From Treponema sp. (lineage in GTDB: Bacteria > Spirochaetota > Spirochaetia > Treponematales > Breznakiellaceae): 34,329 nt of DNA. Below the pieces are notes generated by a model. It was given only the letters and a program-made list of their open reading frames with translations. It was not told the origin of the DNA and did no database searches. This document shows, piece after piece, positions 26,508 through 34,329 of this stretch. Numbering within the stretch: the first letter of the stretch is position 1; each line of letters starts with the position of its first letter. The position numbers were made by a program, and so were the translations under genes. The stretch spans positions 1 to 34,329 of the forward strand of contig JAISEB010000232.1 in the NCBI GenBank assembly GCA_031264395.1, in the 5' to 3' direction.

Positions 26508-27608
26508 TCAACGGTTCACCCCCCGGGAATTATCTCCCCTCTTTCCCAAAAGTTCTATCCGCGCCGCGACATAGTCCAGCCTGTCCTGATTCAGCACGGC
26601 CCGGCGGTGCGGCCCCATGCTTTCCACAGGGTAGCCCCCGCGGCTGATAAAGTGTTTTCCGTTCCCCCCGGTAAACCAGTAGACCAGGGAAATTGAATCC
26701 CTGTCCAGTTCTATGGCGTTGATCCCCTTTTTTCCTATAGCGCAGCCGGCGTTGAAGAGGCAGGGAACGGGAAGCGTGTCCCCGTAAAGGCTCTGGCGGA
26801 GAACGTCCCGCCTTTCCTTTCTGCGGAGTTTGCCGAGATCGGCCGAAAGGGCGGTGACTTCCCCGGAGATTTTTTCCTTTTCGGCCGGCGTGGCGGCAGG
26901 ATAATCGCGGCAGAGCCGTTCTATTTCGAATTTGATGTAATCGAAACGTCCCAGAGACTCAAAGAGGGGCCTGTGGGTGTGGCCTATGACGGAGATACAG
27001 TTGTTCTCCAGGGAAAATCCGTAGGCCTTTCTTTCGACATAGAAACGCCGCCGGGAACTGCGGGCGGTGGATATGTTCCGTATTCCGAAGGGCTTGAGAA
27101 AATAGCGTATGCTGGCCCCTACGAGGTTGTTGTATTCGGTGTACACCCTGGAAGACTGGTGTCCGTGGTACACATACACCGGTATAATCCCCGTCTCTAT
27201 GCGGACCGCGCTGTGCAGGGCGTAAGGATAGGACTTGTGGAAAAGCAGATCCTCGTCGTGATTTCCTATGAGTTTGTAAAGGCGCTCCGCCCCGGCAAAA
27301 CGGTCAAAGACACGGTACAGGCGGGGCCACTGTTTCTGCACGGCTTCAAGGGAATAGCGCATCATCTCCTCAATGTCCCCGTTGAGAACAAGATGCCAGC
27401 CGCGCTCAAAATAATAACCGGACAAAAGAGCCGTAAGAAGCTCGCCGTTACCGGCAAGATCGTCCCGCCGGCCCGAGCCCATGTGAAAATCGCCTGTTAT
27501 AAGGACTTTTTTGCCGTCCCGTATATCCAGCACCGCGTCGGGATTAAAGCGCGGGCCCACCATATCGTTGAAAAAACTGCTTTCGGCTTTTTCCGTCCGG
27601 TACAACAT
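26508..27608 (-). CDS. Calcineurin-like metallophosphoesterase
   Basis: 366 aa; metallophosphoesterase signature residues VLITGDFHMGSGRRDDL, LVLNGDIEEMM, KLIGNHDEDLLF, SVIGHTHRPLFE. Confidence 0.85.
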   Translation of the reverse strand: MLYRTEKAESSFFNDMVGPRFNPDAVLDIRDGKKVLITGDFHMGSGRRDDLAGNGELLTALLSGYYFERGWHLVLNGDIEEMMRYSLEAVQKQWPRLYRVFDRFAGAERLYKLIGNHDEDLLFHKSYPYALHSAVRIETGIIPVYVYHGHQSSRVYTEYNNLVGASIRYFLKPFGIRNISTARSSRRRFYVERKAYGFSLENNCISVIGHTHRPLFESLGRFDYIKFEIERLCRDYPAATPAEKEKISGEVTALSADLGKLRRKERRDVLRQSLYGDTLPVPCLFNAGCAIGKKGINAIELDRDSISLVYWFTGGNGKHFISRGGYPVESMGPHRRAVLNQDRLDYVAARIELLGKRGDNSRGVNR

Positions 27609-27621
27609 TGAACAACTTCTA

Positions 27622-27643
27622 CGGTAAAGATACCTCTTTACCG
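27622..27643. repeat. 8-bp perfect inverted repeat upstream of the metallophosphoesterase gene
   Basis: cggtaaag atacct ctttaccg in the 65-bp gap between the CBM9-like CDS stop and the metallophosphoesterase start. Confidence 0.75.
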
Positions 27644-27673
27644 CCCGGAGGGCAACGGCCCCGTAATCCGCCC

Positions 27674-28483
27674 TTATTCCACAAAACGCAGCCGGGCAAA
27701 ACGCTCGGGGATGTGGGAATCGTAGGCCCCGTGCCCGTTCAGGGCCCAGCCCGCGCCCGCCAGTTCCCTGCCGTTGGCCCGGAGGTTTTCAAAGCGGAAA
27801 AACTGGCAGCGGATGCTGTCCCCGGCCTTTGGGGGAAAATTCCCCGAAGGATTCAAAATCCTGAAACCTTCCCAGGGAAAGGCAATCTCAACGGTCCAGC
27901 CCCTGTCGGTGCAGGAAGGATCGTTGATCTTCCCGTCCACCCAAACGGCGCTCTTCATGCCCGGAAAATCAAAATCCATAAAGGCCCAGCGCCGGCCCCG
28001 GGGGTGCTTCCTGAAGCGGGCGGCATCCTGAAAACCGGAGAGCACATCCACGTCCCGGCTGTAAAGGTCAAATCCCCCCTGTTCAAACCGGCTTCCCTTT
28101 ACAAGGGCATCCTGATAAACAAAAAATACCTCATACACCGTATTAAAGGCGTTGATCTCGCATTCGTAGTAGCAGTCTTCACCGTCAATAAAAAACTCCA
28201 CGTCGTTGTCGTACCAGACAAGCGAATCACGTTCGGTAAACGACGCCCGCACATCAGGCTCCTCCATCCAGAAGGCAACGTACAGGGCCTTCTCGTCCCA
28301 GAGGGCGGCGGCGCGGGTATCAAGGAGCGCGGGGCCGCCCGTCAGAAGATCCACAAAACGGCCGGATTTCCGGGCCTCCTTCCATACGGGCTTGTCCAGG
28401 CGGCCGTCTATGGGGAAAAAACCCCGCGTCCTCCGGCAGTCATATTGGGCGGGACAGTCCCGGCCTTCGGCATGTTCGTCCAT
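27674..28483 (-). CDS. CBM9-like carbohydrate-binding-domain protein without an obvious signal peptide
   Basis: 269 aa; LDKPVWKEARKSGRFVDLLTGGPALLDTRAAALWDEKALYVAFWMEEPDVRAS...LVWYDNDVEFFIDGEDCYYECEINAFNTVYEVFF...GWTVEIAFPWEGF resembles CBM9-like domains; SD-like AAGGGGGG upstream. Confidence 0.75.
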   Translation of the reverse strand: MDEHAEGRDCPAQYDCRRTRGFFPIDGRLDKPVWKEARKSGRFVDLLTGGPALLDTRAAALWDEKALYVAFWMEEPDVRASFTERDSLVWYDNDVEFFIDGEDCYYECEINAFNTVYEVFFVYQDALVKGSRFEQGGFDLYSRDVDVLSGFQDAARFRKHPRGRRWAFMDFDFPGMKSAVWVDGKINDPSCTDRGWTVEIAFPWEGFRILNPSGNFPPKAGDSIRCQFFRFENLRANGRELAGAGWALNGHGAYDSHIPERFARLRFVE

Positions 28484-28543
28484 ACGTACCCCCCTTTAAG
28501 CATAACGCTGTTTCAGGAAGAATGCACGCGGACGAAAGCGGGC

Positions 28544-29236
28544 CTATATCTCCATCGCCTCGCCCAAATAATTGATAAACCATCCGTTTTCAGGGGGAAC
28601 GGTTTTTTCGCCGGTGATGATCCTGTACATGTTTTCAACCGACACCAGAGGCTCTATCTGGGCGTCGTTCCGCCCCATGACGGTGTTCATGCGGCCGGGA
28701 TGAACGGCGTAAATTTTATAGTCGGAAACTGTTTTGGCAAACACGGCGACAAGTTTATTCTCGGCGGATTTGGAGACCGAATAGGCCGGATACCTCGTCC
28801 CCACATTGGTCATGGAACCGCCTTCGGAGGTAATCGTTATGAAAATACCGCCCGGCTTTACGGCGTTGTGAAAATGTTTGATAACAATCGCGGCCCCGGT
28901 TACATTGACATCGAGGGCCAGGCGGAGATCGGCAACGTTGACTTCGGTTATGGGAAGTTCGCGGTCGCTGTCGGCGAGAATTCCCGCCACCGAAACAACC
29001 GCGTCAAGTTTTCCCCCGTCGTTCAGAATTGTTTTTGCCGCCCCGGCGATATCCTCTTCCCTGGTAACATCCGCGGGGAAGACCTTTAAACCGGAAAATT
29101 TCGCCGCCGCGTTTGTGGTTTCTTCATGGGGAAGGGAAGGATGATAACACGCGTACACCCTGTGCCCTTTTTCCGCCATGTAGAGCGAGAGGAGCAGTGC
29201 AAAGCCCCGGTTGGCCCCCGTAATAAATACCCGCAT
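28544..29236 (-). CDS. Short-chain dehydrogenase/reductase (SDR) family protein
   Basis: 230 aa; MRVFITGANRGFALLLSLYMAEKGHRVYACYH, DAVVSVAGIL, YPAYSVSKSAENKLV (YxxxK); SD AAAGGAGGG upstream. Confidence 0.9.
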   Translation of the reverse strand: MRVFITGANRGFALLLSLYMAEKGHRVYACYHPSLPHEETTNAAAKFSGLKVFPADVTREEDIAGAAKTILNDGGKLDAVVSVAGILADSDRELPITEVNVADLRLALDVNVTGAAIVIKHFHNAVKPGGIFITITSEGGSMTNVGTRYPAYSVSKSAENKLVAVFAKTVSDYKIYAVHPGRMNTVMGRNDAQIEPLVSVENMYRIITGEKTVPPENGWFINYLGEAMEI

Positions 29237-29257
29237 GATTCCCTCCTTTACCGGGGA

Positions 29258-29286
29258 ATTTTACACCGTGTCCCCCGGCGCGTCAA
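29258..29286 (-). promoter_or_regulatory. Sigma70-like promoter for the SDR gene
   Basis: Minus strand TTGACG (29286-29281), 17-nt spacer, TAAAAT (29263-29258), followed by an SD and ATG at 29236. Confidence 0.7.
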
Positions 29287-29376
29287 CGCACGGCGGGACG
29301 AAGCGTGGCTTCGCCTTCAACGCGGTGAGCCTCGTCATTGAACAACTCCGCTACGGACTTTCACATACATTCGTAG

Positions 29377-29382
29377 TATACT
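29377..29382 (+). promoter_or_regulatory. -10-like hexamer TATACT immediately upstream of the AMMECR1 gene
   Basis: tatact ends 7 nt before the A of ATG at 29389; no convincing -35 and no SD. Confidence 0.45.
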
Positions 29383-29388
29383 AAGAGC

Positions 29389-29952
29389 ATGGATTTTACC
29401 ATAAGTGATGAGGAACAAAGGCTCCTCCTTGCCGAAGCAAGGGAAGCCATAACCGCGAAACTCGAAGGCCGCGCGCCCCGTTACAAACGGGCCGGAGAGG
29501 CGGGCGGCGGGGCCCTTGACCAGCCGTGCGGCGCTTTCGTCACCCTCCGCAAGGGGAAAAATCTCCGGGGCTGTATAGGCAGGATGAGCGCGTCCCTTCC
29601 CTTAAGGGAAACGGTGCGGGCCATGGCCGTTGAGGCGGCATTCGGAGATCCCCGCTTCCCTCCCCTCAGTCCCGGCGAGGCCGGACAATGCCGCATTGAA
29701 ATATCCGCCCTTTCCCCCATGATCCCCTGCGCCGATCCCCGGCGGGTAACGGTTGGAGTGCACGGCCTCTACCTTGCCTCTGGCGGCCGTTCCGGCGTAC
29801 TGCTTCCCCAGGTCCCGGTGGAGCAGGGCTGGGATCTTGACGAGTACCTTGACTACATTTGCGTCAAGGCGGGCCTTCCCGCCCGTTCATACGAGGCCCC
29901 CGGCGCGAAGCTCTGCACATTTACCGCGGCCGTTTTCGGGGAACCGGACTGA
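29389..29952 (+). CDS. AMMECR1-domain protein (AmmeMemoRadiSam system protein A-like)
   Basis: 187 aa; CGAFVTLRKGKNLRGCIGRMSASLPLRETVRAMAVEAAFGDPRFPPLSPGEAGQCRIEISALSPM...LLPQVPVEQGWDLDEYLDYICVKAGLP. Confidence 0.9.
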   Translation: MDFTISDEEQRLLLAEAREAITAKLEGRAPRYKRAGEAGGGALDQPCGAFVTLRKGKNLRGCIGRMSASLPLRETVRAMAVEAAFGDPRFPPLSPGEAGQCRIEISALSPMIPCADPRRVTVGVHGLYLASGGRSGVLLPQVPVEQGWDLDEYLDYICVKAGLPARSYEAPGAKLCTFTAAVFGEPD

Positions 29953-30073
29953 CGCGCCGTTACCGGTTCACCGGCTAAACAAAGAACAAAAACCCGCGTT
30001 TTGCCGGAATTTCCGCCGCCGGCAACTGTGTTTTCCGTCTTTTTCGGGTTTTTCATTCCTTGTTTTCAAGAGC

Positions 30074-30100
30074 TTGCACATTATTGAAGGGCCGTATAGA
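30074..30100 (+). promoter_or_regulatory. Possible promoter for carA
   Basis: TTGCAC (30074-30079), 15-nt spacer, TATAGA (30095-30100); ATG only 8 nt downstream of the -10. Confidence 0.4.
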
Positions 30101-30108
30101 CTGGTCCC

Positions 30109-31293
30109 ATGAAAAAGCGGGTTACGGAGGCGCGGCAGACAAAGGCGGCAAGACAGGCGACGCTTGTCCTTGAGGACGGTTCCGAATTTTCAGGCTGGTC
30201 CTTCGGCAGGGCCCGTTCGCAGGCGGGGGAAGTGGTCTTTACCACCGGCATGACAGGGTATCCACAGTCCCTTACGGACCCCAGTTTCCGGGGGCAGATC
30301 CTCGTGTCTACATGGCCGCTTGCCGGGAACTACGGCGTTCCTGTAAAACCCGGAACAGGGGAACCGTACCTGGACGAACAGGGCATTCCCCTTCATTTTG
30401 AATCGCCTTCCGTACAGGTTTCGGGTTTTGTGGTTTCCGAAGCATGCGCGGAGCCAAGCCATTTTTCTTCGGGGGCTACCCTTTCGGCCTGGCTTGAAAA
30501 AAACAACGTTCCCGGCGTGTACGGCGTCGATACGCGCGCGCTCGCGAAACGGCTGAGGGAACACGGGGTCATGCCGGGGAAGATCCTTGTCGAGGGAAGC
30601 AGGGACATCACCATTGATTCGGGGCTCATCGCGCATCCTGTGGCGGACGTTTCCCCGCCCGAAGTACGGCGCTACACGCCCGGCGGGCAGGGCGGGGAAA
30701 AAGGCGGCCGTGAAGGCCGCGCTCCCCGCGTTGTCCTTGTGGACTGCGGCGCAAAGGCAAACATCATACGCTGCCTTCTTGCACGCGGAACCGAAGTGAT
30801 ACGGGTCCCCTGGGATCACGATCTGCGCGGCATTGAATACGACGGCCTTTTTTTGTCCAACGGCCCCGGAGATCCCAAGTCCTGCGGCAAAACCATCGCC
30901 ATGGTTCGGAAGGCGTTTCACGCGGAAAAGCCCATCTTCGGCATCTGCCTGGGCAACCAGATCATGGCGCTTGCCGCGGGCGGGGACACCTACAAGCTCC
31001 CCTACGGCCACCGCGGCCAGAACCAGCCCTGCGTCGAAACAAACAGCCGGCGCTGTTATATCACAAGCCAGAACCACGGCTACGCGGTGCGGGGAGAAAC
31101 GCTTCCCAGAGGATGGGAGCCCTGGTTTGTCAACGCCAACGACGGCACCATAGAAGGAATACGCTCGAAGAAGGGCCCCTTCTCCGCCGTGCAGTTTCAC
31201 CCCGAAGGCTGCCCCGGCCCGCGCGATACGGAATTCCTCATCGACCTTTTCATTAAACAGGTGAAGGAAGGAACAAACAAAAACCATGAGTAA
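30109..31293 (+). CDS. carA: Carbamoyl-phosphate synthase small (glutaminase) subunit CarA
   Basis: 394 aa; LVLEDGSEFSGWSFG...AGEVVFTTGMTGYPQSLTDPSFRGQIL; glutaminase FGICLGNQIMALAAG and HPEGCPGP. Confidence 0.95.
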   Translation: MKKRVTEARQTKAARQATLVLEDGSEFSGWSFGRARSQAGEVVFTTGMTGYPQSLTDPSFRGQILVSTWPLAGNYGVPVKPGTGEPYLDEQGIPLHFESPSVQVSGFVVSEACAEPSHFSSGATLSAWLEKNNVPGVYGVDTRALAKRLREHGVMPGKILVEGSRDITIDSGLIAHPVADVSPPEVRRYTPGGQGGEKGGREGRAPRVVLVDCGAKANIIRCLLARGTEVIRVPWDHDLRGIEYDGLFLSNGPGDPKSCGKTIAMVRKAFHAEKPIFGICLGNQIMALAAGGDTYKLPYGHRGQNQPCVETNSRRCYITSQNHGYAVRGETLPRGWEPWFVNANDGTIEGIRSKKGPFSAVQFHPEGCPGPRDTEFLIDLFIKQVKEGTNKNHE

Positions 31294-34200
31294 CAGGGAA
31301 AAAGTAAAAAAGGTAATCGTCCTCGGTTCGGGCGGCCTTAAAATAGGACAGGCCGGCGAATTCGACTATTCGGGATCACAGGCGCTCAAGGCGCTGCGGG
31401 AAGAAGGGATCAAAACCGTACTGGTAAACCCCAACATCGCCACCATACAGACAAGTGAAGGCATGGCCGACGCAACCTACTTTCTCCCTGTAACTCCTGA
31501 ATATGTAAAGCAGGTAATCGAAAAGGAAAGGCCCGACGGGATCTTCCTTTCCTTCGGCGGGCAGACCGCCCTTAACTGCGGGGTCGCGCTGGAACGGGAC
31601 GGGACCCTCTACAAGTACGGCGTGCGGGTTTTGGGAACCCAGGTCAGGGCCATTGAAGACACGGAGGACAGGGAACGCTTTGTAAAACGCCTTGGGGAAA
31701 TCGGGGCGCTTGTTCCCCGCAGTACGGCTGTGGGGGGAAAGGACGGCGCCGAAGCGGCCGTAAAAACGGCGGTGGAAGCGGCGGAGCGCATCGGGTACCC
31801 TGTAATGATACGGGCCGCCTACGCGCTGGGCGGTTCGGGATCGGGGATATGCCGCAATGAAAAGGAACTTGTCCGCCGCTGTGACCGCATCTTCGCGCGT
31901 TCAAGCGAAACGGGAGAATCGCCACAGGTTTTAATTGAGGAATGGCTCGGGGGCTGGAAGGAAATCGAATACGAAGTAGTCCGGGACTCCGACGACAACT
32001 GCATCACCGTCTGCAACATGGAGAACTTCGATCCGCTGGGCATACACACGGGCGAAAGCATCGTGGTAGCCCCTTCCCAAACCCTCACCGATTCGGAATA
32101 CCACAAACTGCGCCGCATTGCCATAGAGGTAATACGGCATCTGGGCATCGTGGGTGAATGCAACATACAGTACGCGCTGGACCCCGCGTCGGAAGACTAC
32201 CGCATCATCGAGGTGAACGCCCGGCTTTCGCGCAGTTCCGCCCTTGCCTCCAAGGCGACAGGGTACCCGCTGGCCTTTGTCGCGGCGAAACTCGCGCTGG
32301 GTTATTCGCTTGCCGGCATAGAGAACCGCATTACACGGGCGACAAAATCCTGTTTTGAACCGGCCCTTGATTACATCGTGGTCAAGGTTCCCCGCTGGGA
32401 TCTTTCCAAATTCAAAAACGTGGATCTCAGGATAGGCTCCGAAATGAAATCGGTCGGGGAAGTAATGTCCATAGGCCGCGGTTTCGAGGAAGCGCTGCAG
32501 AAGGCGCTTCGCATGACAGGCACAGGCGCGCCGGGACTTGCCGGAGGCGATTCCCTCTGCGGCGCGGGAAGCGGCCGCGGTTTCGGCGGAAAGGAAGGGG
32601 CGGCAAACATACGCGACGCGCTTGCGCGGCCGACCGACAGGCGCGTCTTTGTGATATACCGGGCCCTTGCCGAGGGGTGGACCGTTGACCGCATACACAG
32701 GCTTACGGGCATAGACAAATGGTTCCTCCATAAAATGGCAAACGTCCTTTCGTGCGAACAGGATCTCGTCGCGGCAAAGGAAAAGCCTGTCCTGGACAGG
32801 GAACTTCTTGCGCGCGCAAAGCGCCTGGGATTTTCCGACGGGCGCATAGGGGAACTGGCCGGGGCGGACGAGGCCGGGATACGTTCCCTCCGCGAAGAGT
32901 ACCGCATACGGCCCAGCGTCAAACAGATAGACACGCTGGCGGCGGAGTACCCGGCAAAAACAAACTACCTTTACATGACCTACGGGACAGGCGGCGCGGT
33001 AAACGACGACGTTGCCCCGGCGGCGCGGGGGGTCATGGTGCTCGGATCGGGGGCGTACCGCATAGGAAGCAGCGTGGAATTCGACTGGTGCTGCGTAAAC
33101 GCCGCGGAAACGGCGCACGCGCTGGGCCGCTATTCCATCATGGTGAACTGCAATCCCGAAACGGTCTCCACCGATTACGACATGTGCGACAGGCTTTACT
33201 TTGAGGAACTAACGCTGGAACGCATACTCGACATATGGGAAAGGGAAAGGCCCGGCGGGATCATCCTTTCCATGGGCGGGCAGATCCCCAACAACCTGGC
33301 GACAAAACTCTACGCGGCGGGAACGGTGATCTACGGCACCAGCCCCGAATCCATAGACATGGCGGAAGACCGCAACAAATTTTCAGGCCTCCTTGACAGC
33401 CTGGGGATAGAGCAGCCCGAATGGAAGGAACTGACCGATCTTGCCTCGGCAAAACAGTTCGCCGCCCGCGCGGGTTACCCGGTGCTGATACGGCCGAGCT
33501 ATGTCCTTTCGGGCGCCGCGATGAACATTGCCTGGGACGACGCGAGCCTTGAAAAATCCTTAAGCCTCGCGGCGGACGTTTCCCCCGAACATCCGGTGGT
33601 CATTTCCAAGTTCATTGAAAATTCCAAAGAGATAGAAATAGACGCGGTGGCAAAACGCGGCGACATCATCTTTCACGCAATCACCGAGCACATAGAAAAC
33701 GCCGGCGTCCATTCGGGCGACGCGACGGTGGTGCTTCCCGCGCAGCGGCTCTACATAGAAACGGTCCGGAAAATACGGCGCCTGAGCGAACGGATAGCCC
33801 GCGCGCTTGACATCACAGGACCCTTCAACATACAGTTCCTTGCCCAGCGCAACCGGGTGCGCGTCATCGAATGCAATCTCCGCGCGTCAAGGAGTTTTCC
33901 CTTCTGCTCAAAGATAAGCCGCGTAAACATGATAGATCTCGCGGTGCGGGCCATGCTGGACGAAAAGGTTGAAAAGCCCCCCGTGTCCGCCCTTGACCTC
34001 GAGTGGGTGGGAGTAAAGGCGGCGCAGTTCAGCTTTTCGCGGCTTCACGGCGCGGACCCCGTAAGCGGCGTCGAGATGGCGTCAACAGGAGAAGTGGGCT
34101 GCATAGGATCGGAACTTTCCGACGCCTTTCTTAAATCGCTCCTTTCGGTAGGCTACAGGCTTCCCAAAAAATCCATACTTCTTTCCACAGGCCCCATGGA

Positions 34201-34329
34201 AGACAAACTTGACTTTCTTGACTCCGCCCGCAGTCTCGTGGAAATGGGATACGAACTGTGCGGATCGCGCGGAACGGCGAAGTTCCTTTCGGCCAACGGC
34301 GTGCCTGTCCGCGTCCTCAACTGGCCGCT
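31286..34329 (+). CDS. carB: Carbamoyl-phosphate synthase large subunit CarB (partial, runs off window)
   Basis: ATG at 31286 overlaps the carA stop by 8 bp; MSNREKVKKVIVLGSGGLKIGQAGEFDYSGSQALKALREEGIKTVLVNPNIATIQTSEGMADATYFLPVTPEYVKQVIEKERPDGIFLSFGGQTALNCG. Second half VMVLGSGAYRIGSSVEFDWCCVNA...; not in the ORF track because no stop is in the window. Confidence 0.95.
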   Translation, partial: MSNREKVKKVIVLGSGGLKIGQAGEFDYSGSQALKALREEGIKTVLVNPNIATIQTSEGMADATYFLPVTPEYVKQVIEKERPDGIFLSFGGQTALNCGVALERDGTLYKYGVRVLGTQVRAIEDTEDRERFVKRLGEIGALVPRSTAVGGKDGAEAAVKTAVEAAERIGYPVMIRAAYALGGSGSGICRNEKELVRRCDRIFARSSETGESPQVLIEEWLGGWKEIEYEVVRDSDDNCITVCNMENFDPLGIHTGESIVVAPSQTLTDSEYHKLRRIAIEVIRHLGIVGECNIQYALDPASEDYRIIEVNARLSRSSALASKATGYPLAFVAAKLALGYSLAGIENRITRATKSCFEPALDYIVVKVPRWDLSKFKNVDLRIGSEMKSVGEVMSIGRGFEEALQKALRMTGTGAPGLAGGDSLCGAGSGRGFGGKEGAANIRDALARPTDRRVFVIYRALAEGWTVDRIHRLTGIDKWFLHKMANVLSCEQDLVAAKEKPVLDRELLARAKRLGFSDGRIGELAGADEAGIRSLREEYRIRPSVKQIDTLAAEYPAKTNYLYMTYGTGGAVNDDVAPAARGVMVLGSGAYRIGSSVEFDWCCVNAAETAHALGRYSIMVNCNPETVSTDYDMCDRLYFEELTLERILDIWERERPGGIILSMGGQIPNNLATKLYAAGTVIYGTSPESIDMAEDRNKFSGLLDSLGIEQPEWKELTDLASAKQFAARAGYPVLIRPSYVLSGAAMNIAWDDASLEKSLSLAADVSPEHPVVISKFIENSKEIEIDAVAKRGDIIFHAITEHIENAGVHSGDATVVLPAQRLYIETVRKIRRLSERIARALDITGPFNIQFLAQRNRVRVIECNLRASRSFPFCSKISRVNMIDLAVRAMLDEKVEKPPVSALDLEWVGVKAAQFSFSRLHGADPVSGVEMASTGEVGCIGSELSDAFLKSLLSVGYRLPKKSILLSTGPMEDKLDFLDSARSLVEMGYELCGSRGTAKFLSANGVPVRVLNWP

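Noticed and set aside
31931-33118. 395-aa minus-strand ORF within carB
   Set aside because: Antisense to strongly conserved CarB sequence.
1-34329. CRISPR arrays, prophage, transposases or defence systems
   Set aside because: No regularly spaced direct repeats and no transposase, integrase, nuclease-helicase or toxin-antitoxin genes seen in either strand.

Overview
The window appears to come from a high-GC spirochaete. It is probably a Treponema-like organism, inferred from the order and sequence of its flagellar genes. Most of it (about 4.8-26.3 kb, minus strand) is the large spirochaetal motility operon: flbB-fliK-flgD-flgE-flbD-motA-motB-fliL-fliM-fliY/N-fliO-fliP-fliQ-fliR-flhB-flhA-flhF-flhG-hypothetical-fliA-DUF342/Jag_N-two small hypotheticals. 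Downstream on the same strand, a tRNA-Phe has its own promoter-like sequence and lies 20-21 nt before two tandem paralogous genes. Both appear to encode a predicted beta-barrel, an Ig-like region, a transglutaminase-like domain and TPRs. One paralog keeps the catalytic-type residues and the other has lost all of them; this is the best candidate here for an undescribed system. Right of the flagellar operon are a structured 154-bp intergenic near-palindrome, a metallophosphoesterase, a CBM9-like protein and an SDR on the minus strand, then an AMMECR1-domain protein and carA-carB on the plus strand. CarA and CarB look like the CAD/Bacteroidetes type rather than the E. coli type. FlgE carries Lys165 and Cys178, the residues of the known spirochaetal lysinoalanine hook crosslink. 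All identifications come from reading the translated sequence; no searches were run.
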